Shown here in pieces: positions 1-8,370 of a stretch of DNA of 64,000 nt. This stretch comes from Gammaproteobacteria bacterium (GTDB lineage: Bacteria; Pseudomonadota; Gammaproteobacteria; Burkholderiales; Gallionellaceae). A program made the translations under genes and the position numbers. The first letter of the stretch is position 1, and each line of letters starts with the position of its first letter. The notes beneath the pieces are model-generated. The model was not told where the DNA came from, searched no databases, and saw only the letters and a list, made by a program, of their open reading frames with translations. Location of the stretch: positions 1-64,000 of the forward strand of contig JAHIZO010000008.1 of assembly GCA_018814405.1 (NCBI GenBank), given 5' to 3'.

Positions 1-132
1 AAGCGAATTTACATTTCTGTATCTTCGATTAGCGTGAGGTACTTCTGTATGTCTTGAGTTGATTCATTTCGCCGTAGCAAAACTCATCTGCCTCCACACA
101 CGTACCCACACTAATCGGTTGTTTTTTCTATC

Positions 133-143
133 TTTTAAAGAGC
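133..143 (-). promoter_or_regulatory. boxA antitermination element of an rRNA leader
   Basis: Read on the minus strand this is GCTCTTTAAAA, close to the rrn boxA consensus TGCTCTTTAACA that recruits NusB/S10 for antitermination. It lies about 45 bases downstream of the proximal rrn-like promoter and is followed on the minus strand by a GTGTGGGTACG stretch resembling the usual leader just after boxA. The 16S gene should begin to the left of base 1. Confidence 0.75.
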
Positions 144-185
144 TTTTTTCTCGTTTCCTTCACCACCGTGGCAGCGAAGAGGTGC

Positions 186-215
186 GCATTATAGAGACTT
201 AAAACTTTCCGTCAA
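186..215 (-). promoter_or_regulatory. rRNA operon promoter, proximal copy
   Basis: On the minus strand there is a -35 TTGACG (210-215), a 16-base spacer and a -10 TATAAT (188-193), followed by a GC-rich discriminator GCGCACC. A 16-base spacer and GC-rich discriminator are hallmarks of rrn P1 promoters under ppGpp/DksA control. The sequence just upstream (216-240) is A/T-rich, as for an UP element. Transcription runs leftward out of the window. Confidence 0.8.
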
Positions 216-328
216 CTAAATTTCACACTATTTATTTCCTGATGTGAGAAGCGATCTATTTATTCAATCACCAGCAAATCTGCACTACTCATTTGCTTCA
301 CACCACCTCCGCAACAGCGAAGAGGCGC

Positions 329-358
329 GCATTATAGGGAGCAAAAATATTGCGTCAA
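329..358 (-). promoter_or_regulatory. rRNA operon promoter, distal copy
   Basis: This is the second of two tandem leftward promoters. On the minus strand the -35 is TTGACG (353-358), the spacer is 16 bases and the -10 is TATAAT (331-336), followed by discriminator GCGCGCC. An A/T-rich stretch (359-385) lies upstream. The block around the -10 and start repeats that at 173-193 nearly base for base (CAGCGAAGAGG then GCGCATTATAG on the plus strand), so the two promoters look duplicated. Confidence 0.8.
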
Positions 359-427
359 TACTTTATTGAAATATTCTGGAAATAATTCGCACACATTCGA
401 TGTGCACGATCAGATTCACTACAATAT

Positions 428-1462
428 ATGCATATGAAGAACCCACTTATCCTTGGCATCGAATCCTCCTGTGACGAAACCGGTCTTGCGCTATATCAAG
501 CAGGGCAGGGCTTGCTGGCACACACACTGCACAGCCAGATCGCATTACATAATGAATATGGCGGCGTCGTACCCGAACTTGCATCGCGCGATCACGTACG
601 TCACGCGTTACCGCTATTACGCCAAGCTCTTCACATAGCCAAGCGCTCGCTGGATGATATTGACGCGATCGCCTTTACCCAAGGCCCAGGTTTATCCGGC
701 GCGCTATTAGTAGGCGCCAGTATCGCCAATGCATTGGCCTATACATTAGATGTACCAACTATTGGCGTGCACCATCTCGAAGGCCACCTACTCTCCCCCC
801 TGTTATCCGATCCAGCCCCGTCGTTCCCATTTGTAGCACTGCTGGTATCAGGCGGACATACGCAACTGATGCGCGTGGACGGCGTTGGACATTACACATT
901 ACTGGGCGAGTCAGTAGACGACGCTGCAGGTGAAGCATTCGACAAGAGTGCAAAGCTACTGGGGCTGGATTACCCGGGCGGGGCACTGCTGGCCAAGCTG
1001 GCGCAGAACGGCACTCCGGGGCGTTTCAAGCTGCCGCGTCCGATGTTACATAGCGGAGATTTGGATTTCAGCTTCAGCGGGCTCAAGACTGCTGTGCTAC
1101 TGGCAGTACAGAAGAACGACAGCGACGATCAGACGCGCGCCGATATCGCGCATGCCGCACAGGAAGCCATTGTTGATGTGCTCGCCAGCAAAGCCATGTC
1201 TGCACTGAAACAGACAGGATTGAAACAACTGGTGGTTGCTGGCGGGGTAGGCGCGAACAAAGCCCTGCGCGAACGATTGGATAGTGCAGTCGCGAAACGC
1301 GACGGCCACGTGTTCTATCCGGATATTGAATTCTGTACCGATAACGGCGCGATGATCGCCTTCGCGGGTGCGATGCGTTTACAAAAACAGGAAGGTCAGC
1401 TCGACTACCGTTTCAACATCAAGCCGCGCTGGGATTTGCAGGAACTGAATTACGCAGACTGA
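428..1462 (+). CDS. tsaD: tRNA N6-adenosine threonylcarbamoyltransferase TsaD
   Basis: TsaD transfers the threonylcarbamoyl group from TC-AMP to A37 of ANN-decoding tRNAs (t6A) together with TsaB and TsaE in the cytoplasm. The 344-aa protein has the ASKHA-fold signatures [10 protein letters not shown] near residue 10, the metal-binding HLEGH (H116, H120), VSGGHTQL, the FSFSGLKTA segment and a C-terminal CTDNGAMIA with the metal aspartate. Length is normal. The ATG at 434 may be the true start: a -10-like TACAAT sits at 420-425 and no Shine-Dalgarno is visible, so translation could be leaderless. The 3' end overlaps convergent plsY by 13 bases. Confidence 0.96.
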   Translation: MHMKNPLILGIESSCDETGLALYQAGQGLLAHTLHSQIALHNEYGGVVPELASRDHVRHALPLLRQALHIAKRSLDDIDAIAFTQGPGLSGALLVGASIANALAYTLDVPTIGVHHLEGHLLSPLLSDPAPSFPFVALLVSGGHTQLMRVDGVGHYTLLGESVDDAAGEAFDKSAKLLGLDYPGGALLAKLAQNGTPGRFKLPRPMLHSGDLDFSFSGLKTAVLLAVQKNDSDDQTRADIAHAAQEAIVDVLASKAMSALKQTGLKQLVVAGGVGANKALRERLDSAVAKRDGHVFYPDIEFCTDNGAMIAFAGAMRLQKQEGQLDYRFNIKPRWDLQELNYAD

Positions 1463-2070
1463 GCTTCCTTCTTCTTGCTACCGATCTTGCTTTCCTTGCC
1501 GGACATCAAGTTCTGGATGTTCTTCTTGTGACGCCAGATAAGCAGCATGGACATCACCCCAACTGCAATCACCAGTTCGGGACGCAAGTGCAGCAGCATG
1601 GCATACACCGGTGCAGCGATGGATGCGACCAATGCCGACAGCGAGGAATACCGGAACACCACCGCCACCAACAACCAAGTCGCCAGCACAGCCAAGCCCA
1701 TCCAGCCGCTGATTGCGAGTAGCACGCCCAACGCAGTCGCCACGCCCTTACCGCCCTGGAACTTCATGAACACCGGGAACAGGTGCCCAAGAAACACCGC
1801 CAGCGAAACCAGCGCCACCATCAACAAGCCATCACCATTGTGGGGCGCGAATTTGATGGCCAGGAACACCGCCAACCAGCCCTTGGCCGCATCCCCCAAC
1901 AAAGTCAGGATCGCCGCCGCCTTTTTCCCGCTGCGCAGCACATTGGTCGCCCCGGGATTTCCGGAACCATAAGTACGTGGGTCAGCCAGACCGAATGCCT
2001 TGCTCATCAATACGGCAAACGAAACCGAGCCCAGCAAATAGGCGCACACAACAAAAATCAGGAGGGTCAT
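1450..2070 (-). CDS. plsY: Glycerol-3-phosphate acyltransferase PlsY
   Basis: PlsY is an inner-membrane enzyme that acylates glycerol-3-phosphate from acyl-phosphate, the first step of phospholipid synthesis. The 206-aa protein starts [15 protein letters not shown], has about five hydrophobic segments, and shows the three family motifs: [12 protein letters not shown] near residue 35, [18 protein letters not shown] near 95-110, and a later conserved loop. The C-terminus is a lysine-rich tail. A longer frame to 2127 exists but lacks conservation, so the Met at 2070, preceded by AAGG, is preferred. Its tail overlaps tsaD convergently. Confidence 0.94.
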   Translation of the reverse strand: MTLLIFVVCAYLLGSVSFAVLMSKAFGLADPRTYGSGNPGATNVLRSGKKAAAILTLLGDAAKGWLAVFLAIKFAPHNGDGLLMVALVSLAVFLGHLFPVFMKFQGGKGVATALGVLLAISGWMGLAVLATWLLVAVVFRYSSLSALVASIAAPVYAMLLHLRPELVIAVGVMSMLLIWRHKKNIQNLMSGKESKIGSKKKEAQSA

Positions 2071-2098
2071 CTGTAATACCTTAAAATGCGGAGCGCGG

Positions 2099-2127
2099 AT
2101 TCTACTCGAATGCGCCCTTGCAACCAA
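2099..2127 (-). promoter_or_regulatory. Predicted plsY promoter
   Basis: On the minus strand, TTGGTT (2122-2127), a 17-base spacer and TAGAAT (2099-2104) are followed by a CCGCGC discriminator. The predicted start falls about 20 bases ahead of the plsY ATG. This -10/GC-rich arrangement recurs at several other promoters in the window. Confidence 0.5.
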
Positions 2128-2147
2128 ACAACCGCTAAGACCTATAT

Positions 2148-2498
2148 ATGGACATCATCTTCTTGCGCGAACTCAAGGTCGTGACACTGATCGGCATCTA
2201 CGAGAGGGAAAAGCGCGTCCCGCAGACCTTGCAGATCGATCTGGACATCGGCCTACCCAACAGCCGCGCCTGCCAAAGCGACGACATCAACGATGCGCTG
2301 GACTATGCTCAAGTCGCTCTGCACCTGCAGAAGGTATTGAGTGAAGGGCACTTTTCCCTGCTGGAAGCACTAGCAGAGCATATTGCCCAGATCATCCTCA
2401 AGGATTTCAATGCCCCCTGGGTCCGGGTCAGCGTCGCCAAGCTGCAAGCCATCCGCAACTGCAAACAGGTCGGTATCAGCATCGAACGTGGGCAGTAA
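2148..2498 (+). CDS. folB: Dihydroneopterin aldolase FolB
   Basis: FolB cleaves 7,8-dihydroneopterin to 6-hydroxymethyl-dihydropterin and glycolaldehyde in folate synthesis. The 116-aa protein has the family's opening ([16 protein letters not shown]), the catalytic glutamate region GIYEREK near residue 20, DYAQV near 52, [11 protein letters not shown] near 68-78 and the closing lysine-containing VSVAKLQAI segment near 95. Length is typical for one subunit of the octamer. It is divergent from plsY with about 77 bases between starts, an arrangement common in proteobacteria. Confidence 0.93.
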   Translation: MDIIFLRELKVVTLIGIYEREKRVPQTLQIDLDIGLPNSRACQSDDINDALDYAQVALHLQKVLSEGHFSLLEALAEHIAQIILKDFNAPWVRVSVAKLQAIRNCKQVGISIERGQ

Positions 2499-2518
2499 CC
2501 GGGTAGTACATAAAGAAT

Positions 2519-2547
2519 TTGCCCACCCCCCTGTTTTTATGGATAAT
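2519..2547 (+). promoter_or_regulatory. Predicted rpmE promoter
   Basis: TTGCCC (2519-2524), a 17-base spacer and GATAAT (2542-2547) are followed directly by the discriminator GCGCGCCC, the same kind as at the rRNA promoters at the left edge. A stringently controlled promoter would suit a ribosomal protein gene; this is inferred from sequence only. Confidence 0.5.
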
Positions 2548-2616
2548 GCGCGCCCTTATACATATACATCCGTGCGCGTACCCAAGCCGCGCCCAACCTA
2601 AAGCAAGGAACACAAA

Positions 2617-2838
2617 ATGAGAGCAGATATCCACCCTACATACGCTGAAGTCGAAGTGACTTGCAGCTGCGGCAACAAATTCAACACCCGTTCCACTATC
2701 GGCAAGCCGGCTTTGCACGTTGAAGTCTGTTCCGAGTGCCATCCGTTCTACACCGGCACCCAGAAGATCGTGGACACAGCAGGCCGTATCGAGAAATTCC
2801 GCAGCAAGTACAACATGGGCGGCAAAGCCGCTGCTTAA
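2617..2838 (+). CDS. rpmE: 50S ribosomal protein L31, zinc-binding type
   Basis: The 73-aa protein is L31 of the large subunit, bridging to the 30S head. It is the zinc-binding (C+) form: C16, C18, C38 and C41 form the ribbon (CSC and CSEC). It opens [12 protein letters not shown], as the family does, and ends with a basic region plus GGKAAA. An AAGGAA sequence lies just ahead of the ATG. It is monocistronic: its own promoter upstream and a strong terminator 28 bases after the stop. Confidence 0.97.
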   Translation: MRADIHPTYAEVEVTCSCGNKFNTRSTIGKPALHVEVCSECHPFYTGTQKIVDTAGRIEKFRSKYNMGGKAAA

Positions 2839-2863
2839 TGGAATGTCGTTAAGCGCATAGAAT

Positions 2864-2888
2864 AAAGGCAGCGCAGGCTGCCTTTTTC
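2864..2888 (+). terminator. Rho-independent terminator after rpmE
   Basis: GGCAGC (2867-2872), a GCAG loop and GCTGCC (2877-2882) form a stem preceded by AAA and followed by TTTTTCTTTT. It ends the rpmE transcript 26 bases after its stop and sits just before the ribosome site of the next gene. Confidence 0.85.
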
Positions 2889-2902
2889 TTTTGGGAGGAC
2901 AC

Positions 2903-4333
2903 ATGTCACGATCACTCTCTTTCCTGTTTATCGGTATCGCCGCCTTGGCGCTCACCGGCTGTGCACAGAATCCGGTAACCGGTCAGCAAGACTTCGTGAT
3001 GATGTCCGAAGCGCAAGAGATCAATCTGGGTCGGCAAGCCGATGCGGATGTGCGCAAGCAATACAAGGTCTACCCAAACCCCGCCCTGCAAGCCTATGTC
3101 GACCGCGTCGGGCAAAACCTGGCCACACACAGCCACCGCAATAATCTTCGCTATCGCTTCACCGTACTCGATTCACCCGAGATCAACGCATTCGCCCTGC
3201 CCGGCGGCTATGTCTACATCACGCGCGGCATCATGGCCTACCTCAACTCGGAAGCCGAGATGGCCGCGGTACTGGGGCACGAGATTGGCCACGTGACCGC
3301 ACGCCATGGCGTACGCCAACAGAGCGCATCGCAAGCGGCCAATCTCAGCATCCAGTTGGCCTCCATCCTCGTTCCCGAATTGAACAATCAGGCATTTCAC
3401 GACGTGAGCAATTTGCTGGGCGGCGCATTACTGTCCGGCTACGGGCGTGACCACGAACTGGAATCCGACCGCCTCGGTGCTCAATACCTCGCTCGCACCG
3501 AATATGATCCGCAAGCGATGATCCGCGTAGTCGGTGTGCTGAAGAATCAGGAACTGTTCGATGCCGAGATCGCCAAACAGGAAGGCCGCGAACCACGCCG
3601 CTATCACGGCACCTTCGCCACCCACCCAGACAATGACACACGCTTGCAGCAAGTCGTCGGCGAAGCCGGTGCACTTACCGTCGTGAACCCCGCCGAGAAG
3701 CGCGAGGAATATCTGCGCCAGACTGCAGGCCTCACTTTCGGAGAGAGCGTGGACGAAGGCGTGGTACGCGACAACCGTTTCGTGCATCGCGACCTTGGTA
3801 TCGCCATCACTTTCCCCGCAGACTGGAGTGTGAAGAACCTACCCACCCAACTGCTTGCACTCAGCCCGGGGAACGATGCCCTGCTGCAGTTCGGCATCGA
3901 CGCCAAACCCGCCGGCACAGTGGTCGAATATGCGCGCAACAAATTAGGCCGCAATGCAAAGATAGAGCCCATCCAGATCGCCGGGCACACCGCCGCACTG
4001 GGCGAGATCGACAACACCTTACTTGGCGTGATCTATGATTCAGGGCGTGCGTTCCTGATCCAGGGCAACACCAAAGCCGCACAGGCTTTCCCTGTTAATC
4101 GCGAAGCGATGGAAGCCACCATCCGCAGCTTCAGGACATTGAGTGCAAAAGAGCGCAAACAGATCAAACCGCTGACGCTACATCTCATCACAGCAAACAA
4201 AGGCGATACCTATGCGACGCTTGCCCAGCGCTCACCGCTGGGACGCAATGCAGAAAAGTATCTGCGCCTGATCAACGCGCAATATCCGCAAGGCGAACCC
4301 ATCGCGGGACAACTGATGAAGGTCGTCGAATAA
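2903..4333 (+). CDS. M48 family zinc metalloprotease lipoprotein (LoiP/BepA-like)
   Basis: A periplasmic, lipid-anchored zinc protease of the M48 family, which handles misassembled envelope proteins. The 476-aa protein starts with a lipoprotein signal ending LTGC (C20), then the M48 core with HEIGH at 126-130 and the third ligand in the ELESDRLGAQYLA helix. After the protease core (to about 255) there is a 220-residue C-terminal extension with no TPR pattern visible, ending in a segment (KGDTYATLAQRS) that resembles a LysM-like unit. GGGAGG lies 4 bases ahead of the chosen ATG; an upstream in-frame ATG at 2891 is less likely. It abuts the next gene. Confidence 0.88.
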   Translation: MSRSLSFLFIGIAALALTGCAQNPVTGQQDFVMMSEAQEINLGRQADADVRKQYKVYPNPALQAYVDRVGQNLATHSHRNNLRYRFTVLDSPEINAFALPGGYVYITRGIMAYLNSEAEMAAVLGHEIGHVTARHGVRQQSASQAANLSIQLASILVPELNNQAFHDVSNLLGGALLSGYGRDHELESDRLGAQYLARTEYDPQAMIRVVGVLKNQELFDAEIAKQEGREPRRYHGTFATHPDNDTRLQQVVGEAGALTVVNPAEKREEYLRQTAGLTFGESVDEGVVRDNRFVHRDLGIAITFPADWSVKNLPTQLLALSPGNDALLQFGIDAKPAGTVVEYARNKLGRNAKIEPIQIAGHTAALGEIDNTLLGVIYDSGRAFLIQGNTKAAQAFPVNREAMEATIRSFRTLSAKERKQIKPLTLHLITANKGDTYATLAQRSPLGRNAEKYLRLINAQYPQGEPIAGQLMKVVE

Positions 4334-5980
4334 ATGTACGAATACTTCACCAAGATGAAGGAACCGGAGATCACGCCACTCAAAGCGGCGTTGCTACTTG
4401 CTCTTTGCGCCGTCTGGATATTGACCGGATTGATTGGACACGACCCATGGAAACCGGATGAGCTTTACGGCTTCGGCATCATCTACCACTTCGTCACCAG
4501 CGGCGATTGGCTGGTGCCCACGCTGGCCGGACAACCCTATCTGGATAAACCGCCGCTGTATTACTGGACGGCTGCCGCATTCGCGCAAATGTTCTCGTCA
4601 TGGTTGCCATTGCACGACGGCGCACGATTGGCGACCGGCTTATACACCGCCCTCACCCTGCTGTTCGCCAGCCTGACTGGGCGCGAATTGTTCGGCAACA
4701 ATCGCGGCTGGCCCACGGCCATCATCCTCATCGGCTGTCTCGGCATGTTGGTGCGCGGCCACGAGATATTGACCGACAATGCCCTGCTCACCGGAATTTC
4801 GATGATGCTGTATGGCTACGCCCTGAGTCTGCGCAGACCGCAAATGGCCGGCCTCATCATGGGTATAGGTCTCGGCATCGGGTTCATGAGTAAAGGCATC
4901 ATCGCGCCCATCCTGTTCGGCACAATCAGCTTAAGTCTGCTGACATTCAGCAACTGGCGTACGCGCAGCTATCTCACCACGCTGAGCCTCGCTCTGCTGA
5001 GTGCTTTGCCGTGGATGCTGATGTGGCCTTTCATGCTGCACCAGCATTCGCCCGAGCTGTTCCACGAATGGTTCTGGACGCGCAACATCGGACGCTGGTT
5101 CGCTTTCGCCGCGAACGGCCAATTCAGCGACACCTTCTATTACCTCAAGTCATTGCCGTGGATGGCATGGCCTGCCGCGCCGCTCGCGGCATGGACGGTG
5201 TGGGAAGCGCGCAAGCGCATGTGGCAGGAAGCGGAATTCCAGCTATTGCTGGTTAGCTTCATCGTGATGCTAGTCGTATTGAGTTTCGTACCTGACATCA
5301 ACGATCAGAACGGCATGCCGATGTTGCTGCCCATCGCTTTGCTCGCCACCGCATCACTCTCGACATTGCGTCGTGGAGCGGCCAACGCCCTCGATTGGTT
5401 CGGCATCATGACCTTCGCCCAGATTGCCATCCTGATGTGGTGGGGTTGGGCCGGTCTGCTGCTCGGCTATCACGCCAAGATCGTCAACATGCTGCGCGAC
5501 TATCAACCCGGTTTCGATGCCGAGTTCTATAGCACACCATTCTGGATCGCGTTCGCCGTGACCGTACTGTGGGTGTTCCTGATTTGGCGCGTGGGTCGTT
5601 CGGTACGTCGCTCACTCATCAACTGGGCCAGCGGCGTCACCCTGCTGTGGATCCTCACCATGACGCTGTGGCTGCCCTGGCTGGATAACGGCAAGAGTTA
5701 CCGCCACATGATCAACGATCTCAATGCCAACCTGCCCAAGCAATACAACTGCATCGGCGGTCTGCGCATCGGCCCCAGCGAGCAGGCCATGCTCAATTAC
5801 TTCGGCGCAATCAAGCTGGACTACAGCAAACGAAAATGCGACTTGCTGCTGGTGCAAGGCGGCGCGGTAGCCAAGCCTATCGAAGACGAGATCGGCTGGG
5901 AGAAGTTGTGGGAAGGCGGCCGTCTCGGCAACGCTCAAGAACGCTTCCGTCTTTATCAGCGCCTGCAACGCATACGCTGA
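4334..5980 (+). CDS. GT-C family glycosyltransferase (ArnT/PMT-like)
   Basis: A 548-aa polytopic inner-membrane protein of the ArnT/PMT (GT39/GT83) superfamily, which moves a sugar from a polyprenyl-phosphate donor onto a periplasmic acceptor. The first periplasmic loop carries the family's acidic site (HDPWKPDE near residue 37) and the PYLDKPPLYYW segment near 75. About 11 hydrophobic segments follow, with a C-terminal soluble tail. The ATG follows the stop of the protease gene with no gap, so the two are probably co-translated. The acceptor (lipid A, protein or glycan) cannot be told from sequence. Confidence 0.82.
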   Translation: MYEYFTKMKEPEITPLKAALLLALCAVWILTGLIGHDPWKPDELYGFGIIYHFVTSGDWLVPTLAGQPYLDKPPLYYWTAAAFAQMFSSWLPLHDGARLATGLYTALTLLFASLTGRELFGNNRGWPTAIILIGCLGMLVRGHEILTDNALLTGISMMLYGYALSLRRPQMAGLIMGIGLGIGFMSKGIIAPILFGTISLSLLTFSNWRTRSYLTTLSLALLSALPWMLMWPFMLHQHSPELFHEWFWTRNIGRWFAFAANGQFSDTFYYLKSLPWMAWPAAPLAAWTVWEARKRMWQEAEFQLLLVSFIVMLVVLSFVPDINDQNGMPMLLPIALLATASLSTLRRGAANALDWFGIMTFAQIAILMWWGWAGLLLGYHAKIVNMLRDYQPGFDAEFYSTPFWIAFAVTVLWVFLIWRVGRSVRRSLINWASGVTLLWILTMTLWLPWLDNGKSYRHMINDLNANLPKQYNCIGGLRIGPSEQAMLNYFGAIKLDYSKRKCDLLLVQGGAVAKPIEDEIGWEKLWEGGRLGNAQERFRLYQRLQRIR

Positions 5981-5987
5981 AGCAAGT

Positions 5988-7646
5988 TCAATTCACAGCC
6001 AAGATACGGATATCTTCCAACGGCGCTTCACCGCGCGCCAATTTCAAAAAGCGCGGGAAAGTGCCGGTCTTATGCACCACCCAATCTCCCTGAGCGATTT
6101 GCTCGTAACGCACCAGCTTCGATGAGACCGCCTCCAGATTATTCTCACTGATCAGCAAGTAATACTTCCCAGTAGACGGCAGTTGCTCTGGATTGACTGC
6201 AGGAAACACCGGCGCAGTGTTGTACACCGCCAACTCGCGCGAAACGATGCCCATGTTGTAACTGTAGATCGGCAATATCTGTTTTCCAGATAGCTGTTTG
6301 TTCGCGTTGTATGCCACGCTGTATGCAGCAAAGGTCAATGCAGAGGTCAGCACCAAAAATCCATACAAGGCCAGCATGCCGAACAGCGGAAACACCAGCA
6401 GCACATTGGCGCGCATCTGCTGACGCTGCATCGTCCCATAGACCAGCATCGCCACCACCATTACACTCACCAGCGATAACACTACCGCATGCCCGACATG
6501 CACACTCAAGCCTATCGCCATAGCCAACAGCAATAACGTGAATGCGACCTGCGCGATCAACAGCGCACGCCCCTCATGCAAGTTCTGCACACGATCAGAC
6601 AAGAACTTACCGCACAAAATGGCCGCGAACGGGAACAGAATCACCGTGTAATGGTCGAGCTGGAAGCTGGTCGCACTGAACAAAGCGAACGTCACGAAGA
6701 ACGCGCCGCACAGGAAAACGAAACCCGCGTTCTCCTCCACCGCGCGCTGCGCAAACTTGCGCACACCGGCATACATCGCCGCAAAGAACACCGCCACCCA
6801 AGGCAGGAACGCCCACAAGAACACCAGCACAAAATAGTAAGGACTCCCGCCCCCGCTCGTATCCTGTATCGGCCCGGAATTGAAGAAACGCCCGAACTGG
6901 CTATCCCACAAAAAGAACTTGATGCCGGAAACATCGGTCTGCCCGAACACCACCTTCTCCGGATGCGCATCGAATTGCAGATACAAAGCGATCACCTCAG
7001 GCGCGGTAAACAACAACGACAACGCGAACGCCAGCCACCACTTCACACTCCACAACTTGCTCCACTGCTTCCGATACATCCACAAGATCACCAACCCGCT
7101 GGTGATCGTGATCATCGTGAACACACCCTTGGTCATCACCGCACCCGCAGTGAACGCCGCACCGAGCAACAGATACTTCAGCCGAGACTGCGCGTCATAG
7201 CGCAACCAGTAATAACACGCCCCCATGATGAAACCGGTCAGATAAGTCTCCGCCTTCACCTCGATGGAAGAATCCATCAGATGGAACACCGACACATACA
7301 CAAGCACCGACAACCAAGCCGCTTCGCGCGAATAGAACAAGCGCGCCAATCTATAAGTGAAGAACCCGCCGATGATGTGAAACACAAAGCCCGGCAGGAT
7401 GTAAGCGAAGGTACTCACCCCCAGCAACTCGAACGACAACGCCGTGATCCAGAACGGCATATGCGGCTTGTCCAGCCAATCCTTTCCGTCCAGCATCAGA
7501 TTCGCCCAATCGTTGCTCAGCGCGATGTGCTGCGACAGTGCTGCATAAGTGATCGAGTCACCACCGTTGATGATGGGGGAAAGCATCGCCGCTGCATTGA
7601 CGAGTAGCGCGAATAGGGAAAGGTATTTGATGTGTGTCAGGTTCAT
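5988..7646 (-). CDS. GT-C family glycosyltransferase (ArnT/PMT-like), second copy
   Basis: A 552-aa polytopic membrane protein, convergent with the previous gene and 7 bases from it. It shares the layout of the ArnT/PMT superfamily: a first loop with NGGDSITYA, then DWLDKPHMPFW near residue 60, and a later VMTKGVF segment. Roughly ten hydrophobic segments are followed by a C-terminal region that may be periplasmic. The start at 7646 (MNLTHIKYLS) is chosen because the 22 residues upstream are not hydrophobic or family-like. It may act on a different donor or acceptor from its neighbour; specificity is unknown. Confidence 0.8.
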   Translation of the reverse strand: MNLTHIKYLSLFALLVNAAAMLSPIINGGDSITYAALSQHIALSNDWANLMLDGKDWLDKPHMPFWITALSFELLGVSTFAYILPGFVFHIIGGFFTYRLARLFYSREAAWLSVLVYVSVFHLMDSSIEVKAETYLTGFIMGACYYWLRYDAQSRLKYLLLGAAFTAGAVMTKGVFTMITITSGLVILWMYRKQWSKLWSVKWWLAFALSLLFTAPEVIALYLQFDAHPEKVVFGQTDVSGIKFFLWDSQFGRFFNSGPIQDTSGGGSPYYFVLVFLWAFLPWVAVFFAAMYAGVRKFAQRAVEENAGFVFLCGAFFVTFALFSATSFQLDHYTVILFPFAAILCGKFLSDRVQNLHEGRALLIAQVAFTLLLLAMAIGLSVHVGHAVVLSLVSVMVVAMLVYGTMQRQQMRANVLLVFPLFGMLALYGFLVLTSALTFAAYSVAYNANKQLSGKQILPIYSYNMGIVSRELAVYNTAPVFPAVNPEQLPSTGKYYLLISENNLEAVSSKLVRYEQIAQGDWVVHKTGTFPRFLKLARGEAPLEDIRILAVN

Positions 7647-7744
7647 GGGGGGCGATGATAACGCTTCCGCCCACCGTTCGTGCTGAGTAGGCCGAAGGCC
7701 GTATCGAAGCATGAACGAGTTCAGTACGAATCTTTCAAGTTAAA

Positions 7745-7968
7745 TCAAAACCGTCGGGGGTTGCCCGACAGCAAGTCACTTTTCTTGTCTTGCCAAGAAA
7801 AGTAACCAAAAGAAGGCGCCCCCAGCTTCCCGCCCCTTCGGGGTTCCCTGCGTTGCTCGAACGGCCGGGCCTCCTCATAAACTCGCACGATCCGCTACGC
7901 GGCCACGTGCTCAAACATATTCGTCGGACTACCCCCGTCCGTCCTGCGCTACTCGGCGGCGCACAGGG
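7745..7968 (+). repeat. Dispersed repeat, left arm of an inverted pair
   Basis: This ~224-base stretch matches, in reverse complement and over its whole length, the segment 8077-8290. Both arms begin (outer ends) with TCAAAACCGTCGGGGGTTGC and end (inner ends) near CTACTCGGCGGCGC. The arms have diverged by many substitutions and small indels in between. A 10-bp stem-loop (7778-7787 with 7794-7803) lies near the outer end. Open frames through it are spurious. I believe similar sequence occurs as an intergenic repeat in other proteobacteria, but this is from memory and unchecked. Confidence 0.75.
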
Positions 7969-7992
7969 GACAGAAAATCAAAACCCCAAACC

Positions 7993-8019
7993 AGTGAGGC
8001 GGGCAATGCCCGCCTCACT
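7993..8019. repeat. Perfect 13-bp hairpin between repeat arms
   Basis: AGTGAGGCGGGCA is followed after one base by its exact reverse complement. It lies in the 108-base core between the two repeat arms. There is no U-tract on either side, so it is not a canonical terminator. A second, shorter palindrome (GTGCGC AAA GCGCAC, 8038-8052) follows in the same core. Confidence 0.7.
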
Positions 8020-8076
8020 AACAATCAAAAGAAAAGAGTGCGCAAAGCGCACACAAAACCGCATTGGACTTTCTTT

Positions 8077-8290
8077 CCCTTGAGCGCCGCCGAGTAGCAC
8101 AGGTAAGTCAGGGGATGTCGGCGAGGACTGTCTGAGCGCGTAGCGCGAGTTCCGCAGCCGCCTGACTTGCCGAGCAACGCAGGGTACCCACGAAGTGGGC
8201 GGCAAACCAGGGTCGCCTTTTCTTTGGTTACTTTCTTTTGGCGAAGCAAAAGAAAGTAACTTGCTGTCGGGCAACCCCCGACGGTTTTGA
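8077..8290 (-). repeat. Dispersed repeat, right arm of an inverted pair
   Basis: This is the reverse-complement partner of 7745-7968. Its outer stem-loop is longer than the left one: 8227-8240 pairs perfectly with 8247-8260 (14 bp) around a 6-base loop. The stem sequence differs from the left arm but pairing is kept in both. With the 108-base core, the two arms span 546 bases of non-coding DNA between a glycosyltransferase start and a short secreted-protein gene's end. Confidence 0.75.
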
Positions 8291-8370
8291 CTTTGAACCA
8301 TGCGGCGCAATGCCCGTTGGTTATTGCGCCCTACGCTTGCCACGCTTGCGCGTCAATATTTCAGAATGAA

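Noticed and set aside
1-132. A 16S rRNA 5' end
   Set aside because: The sequence after boxA is leader-like and does not contain the AGAGTTTGATC motif in reverse complement, so the 16S gene begins beyond the window.
6576-7607. 343-aa open frame on the plus strand
   Set aside because: It is antisense to the second GT-C glycosyltransferase, is rich in His, Gln and Arg with no hydrophobic core, and mirrors codon bias of the real gene.
7790-8343. Open frames in both directions across the repeat island (97, 121 and 74 aa)
   Set aside because: They lie inside the inverted repeats and their palindromic core, lack ribosome sites and are Arg/Pro-rich in the way of random GC-rich DNA. I treat them as spurious even if similar frames are annotated elsewhere.
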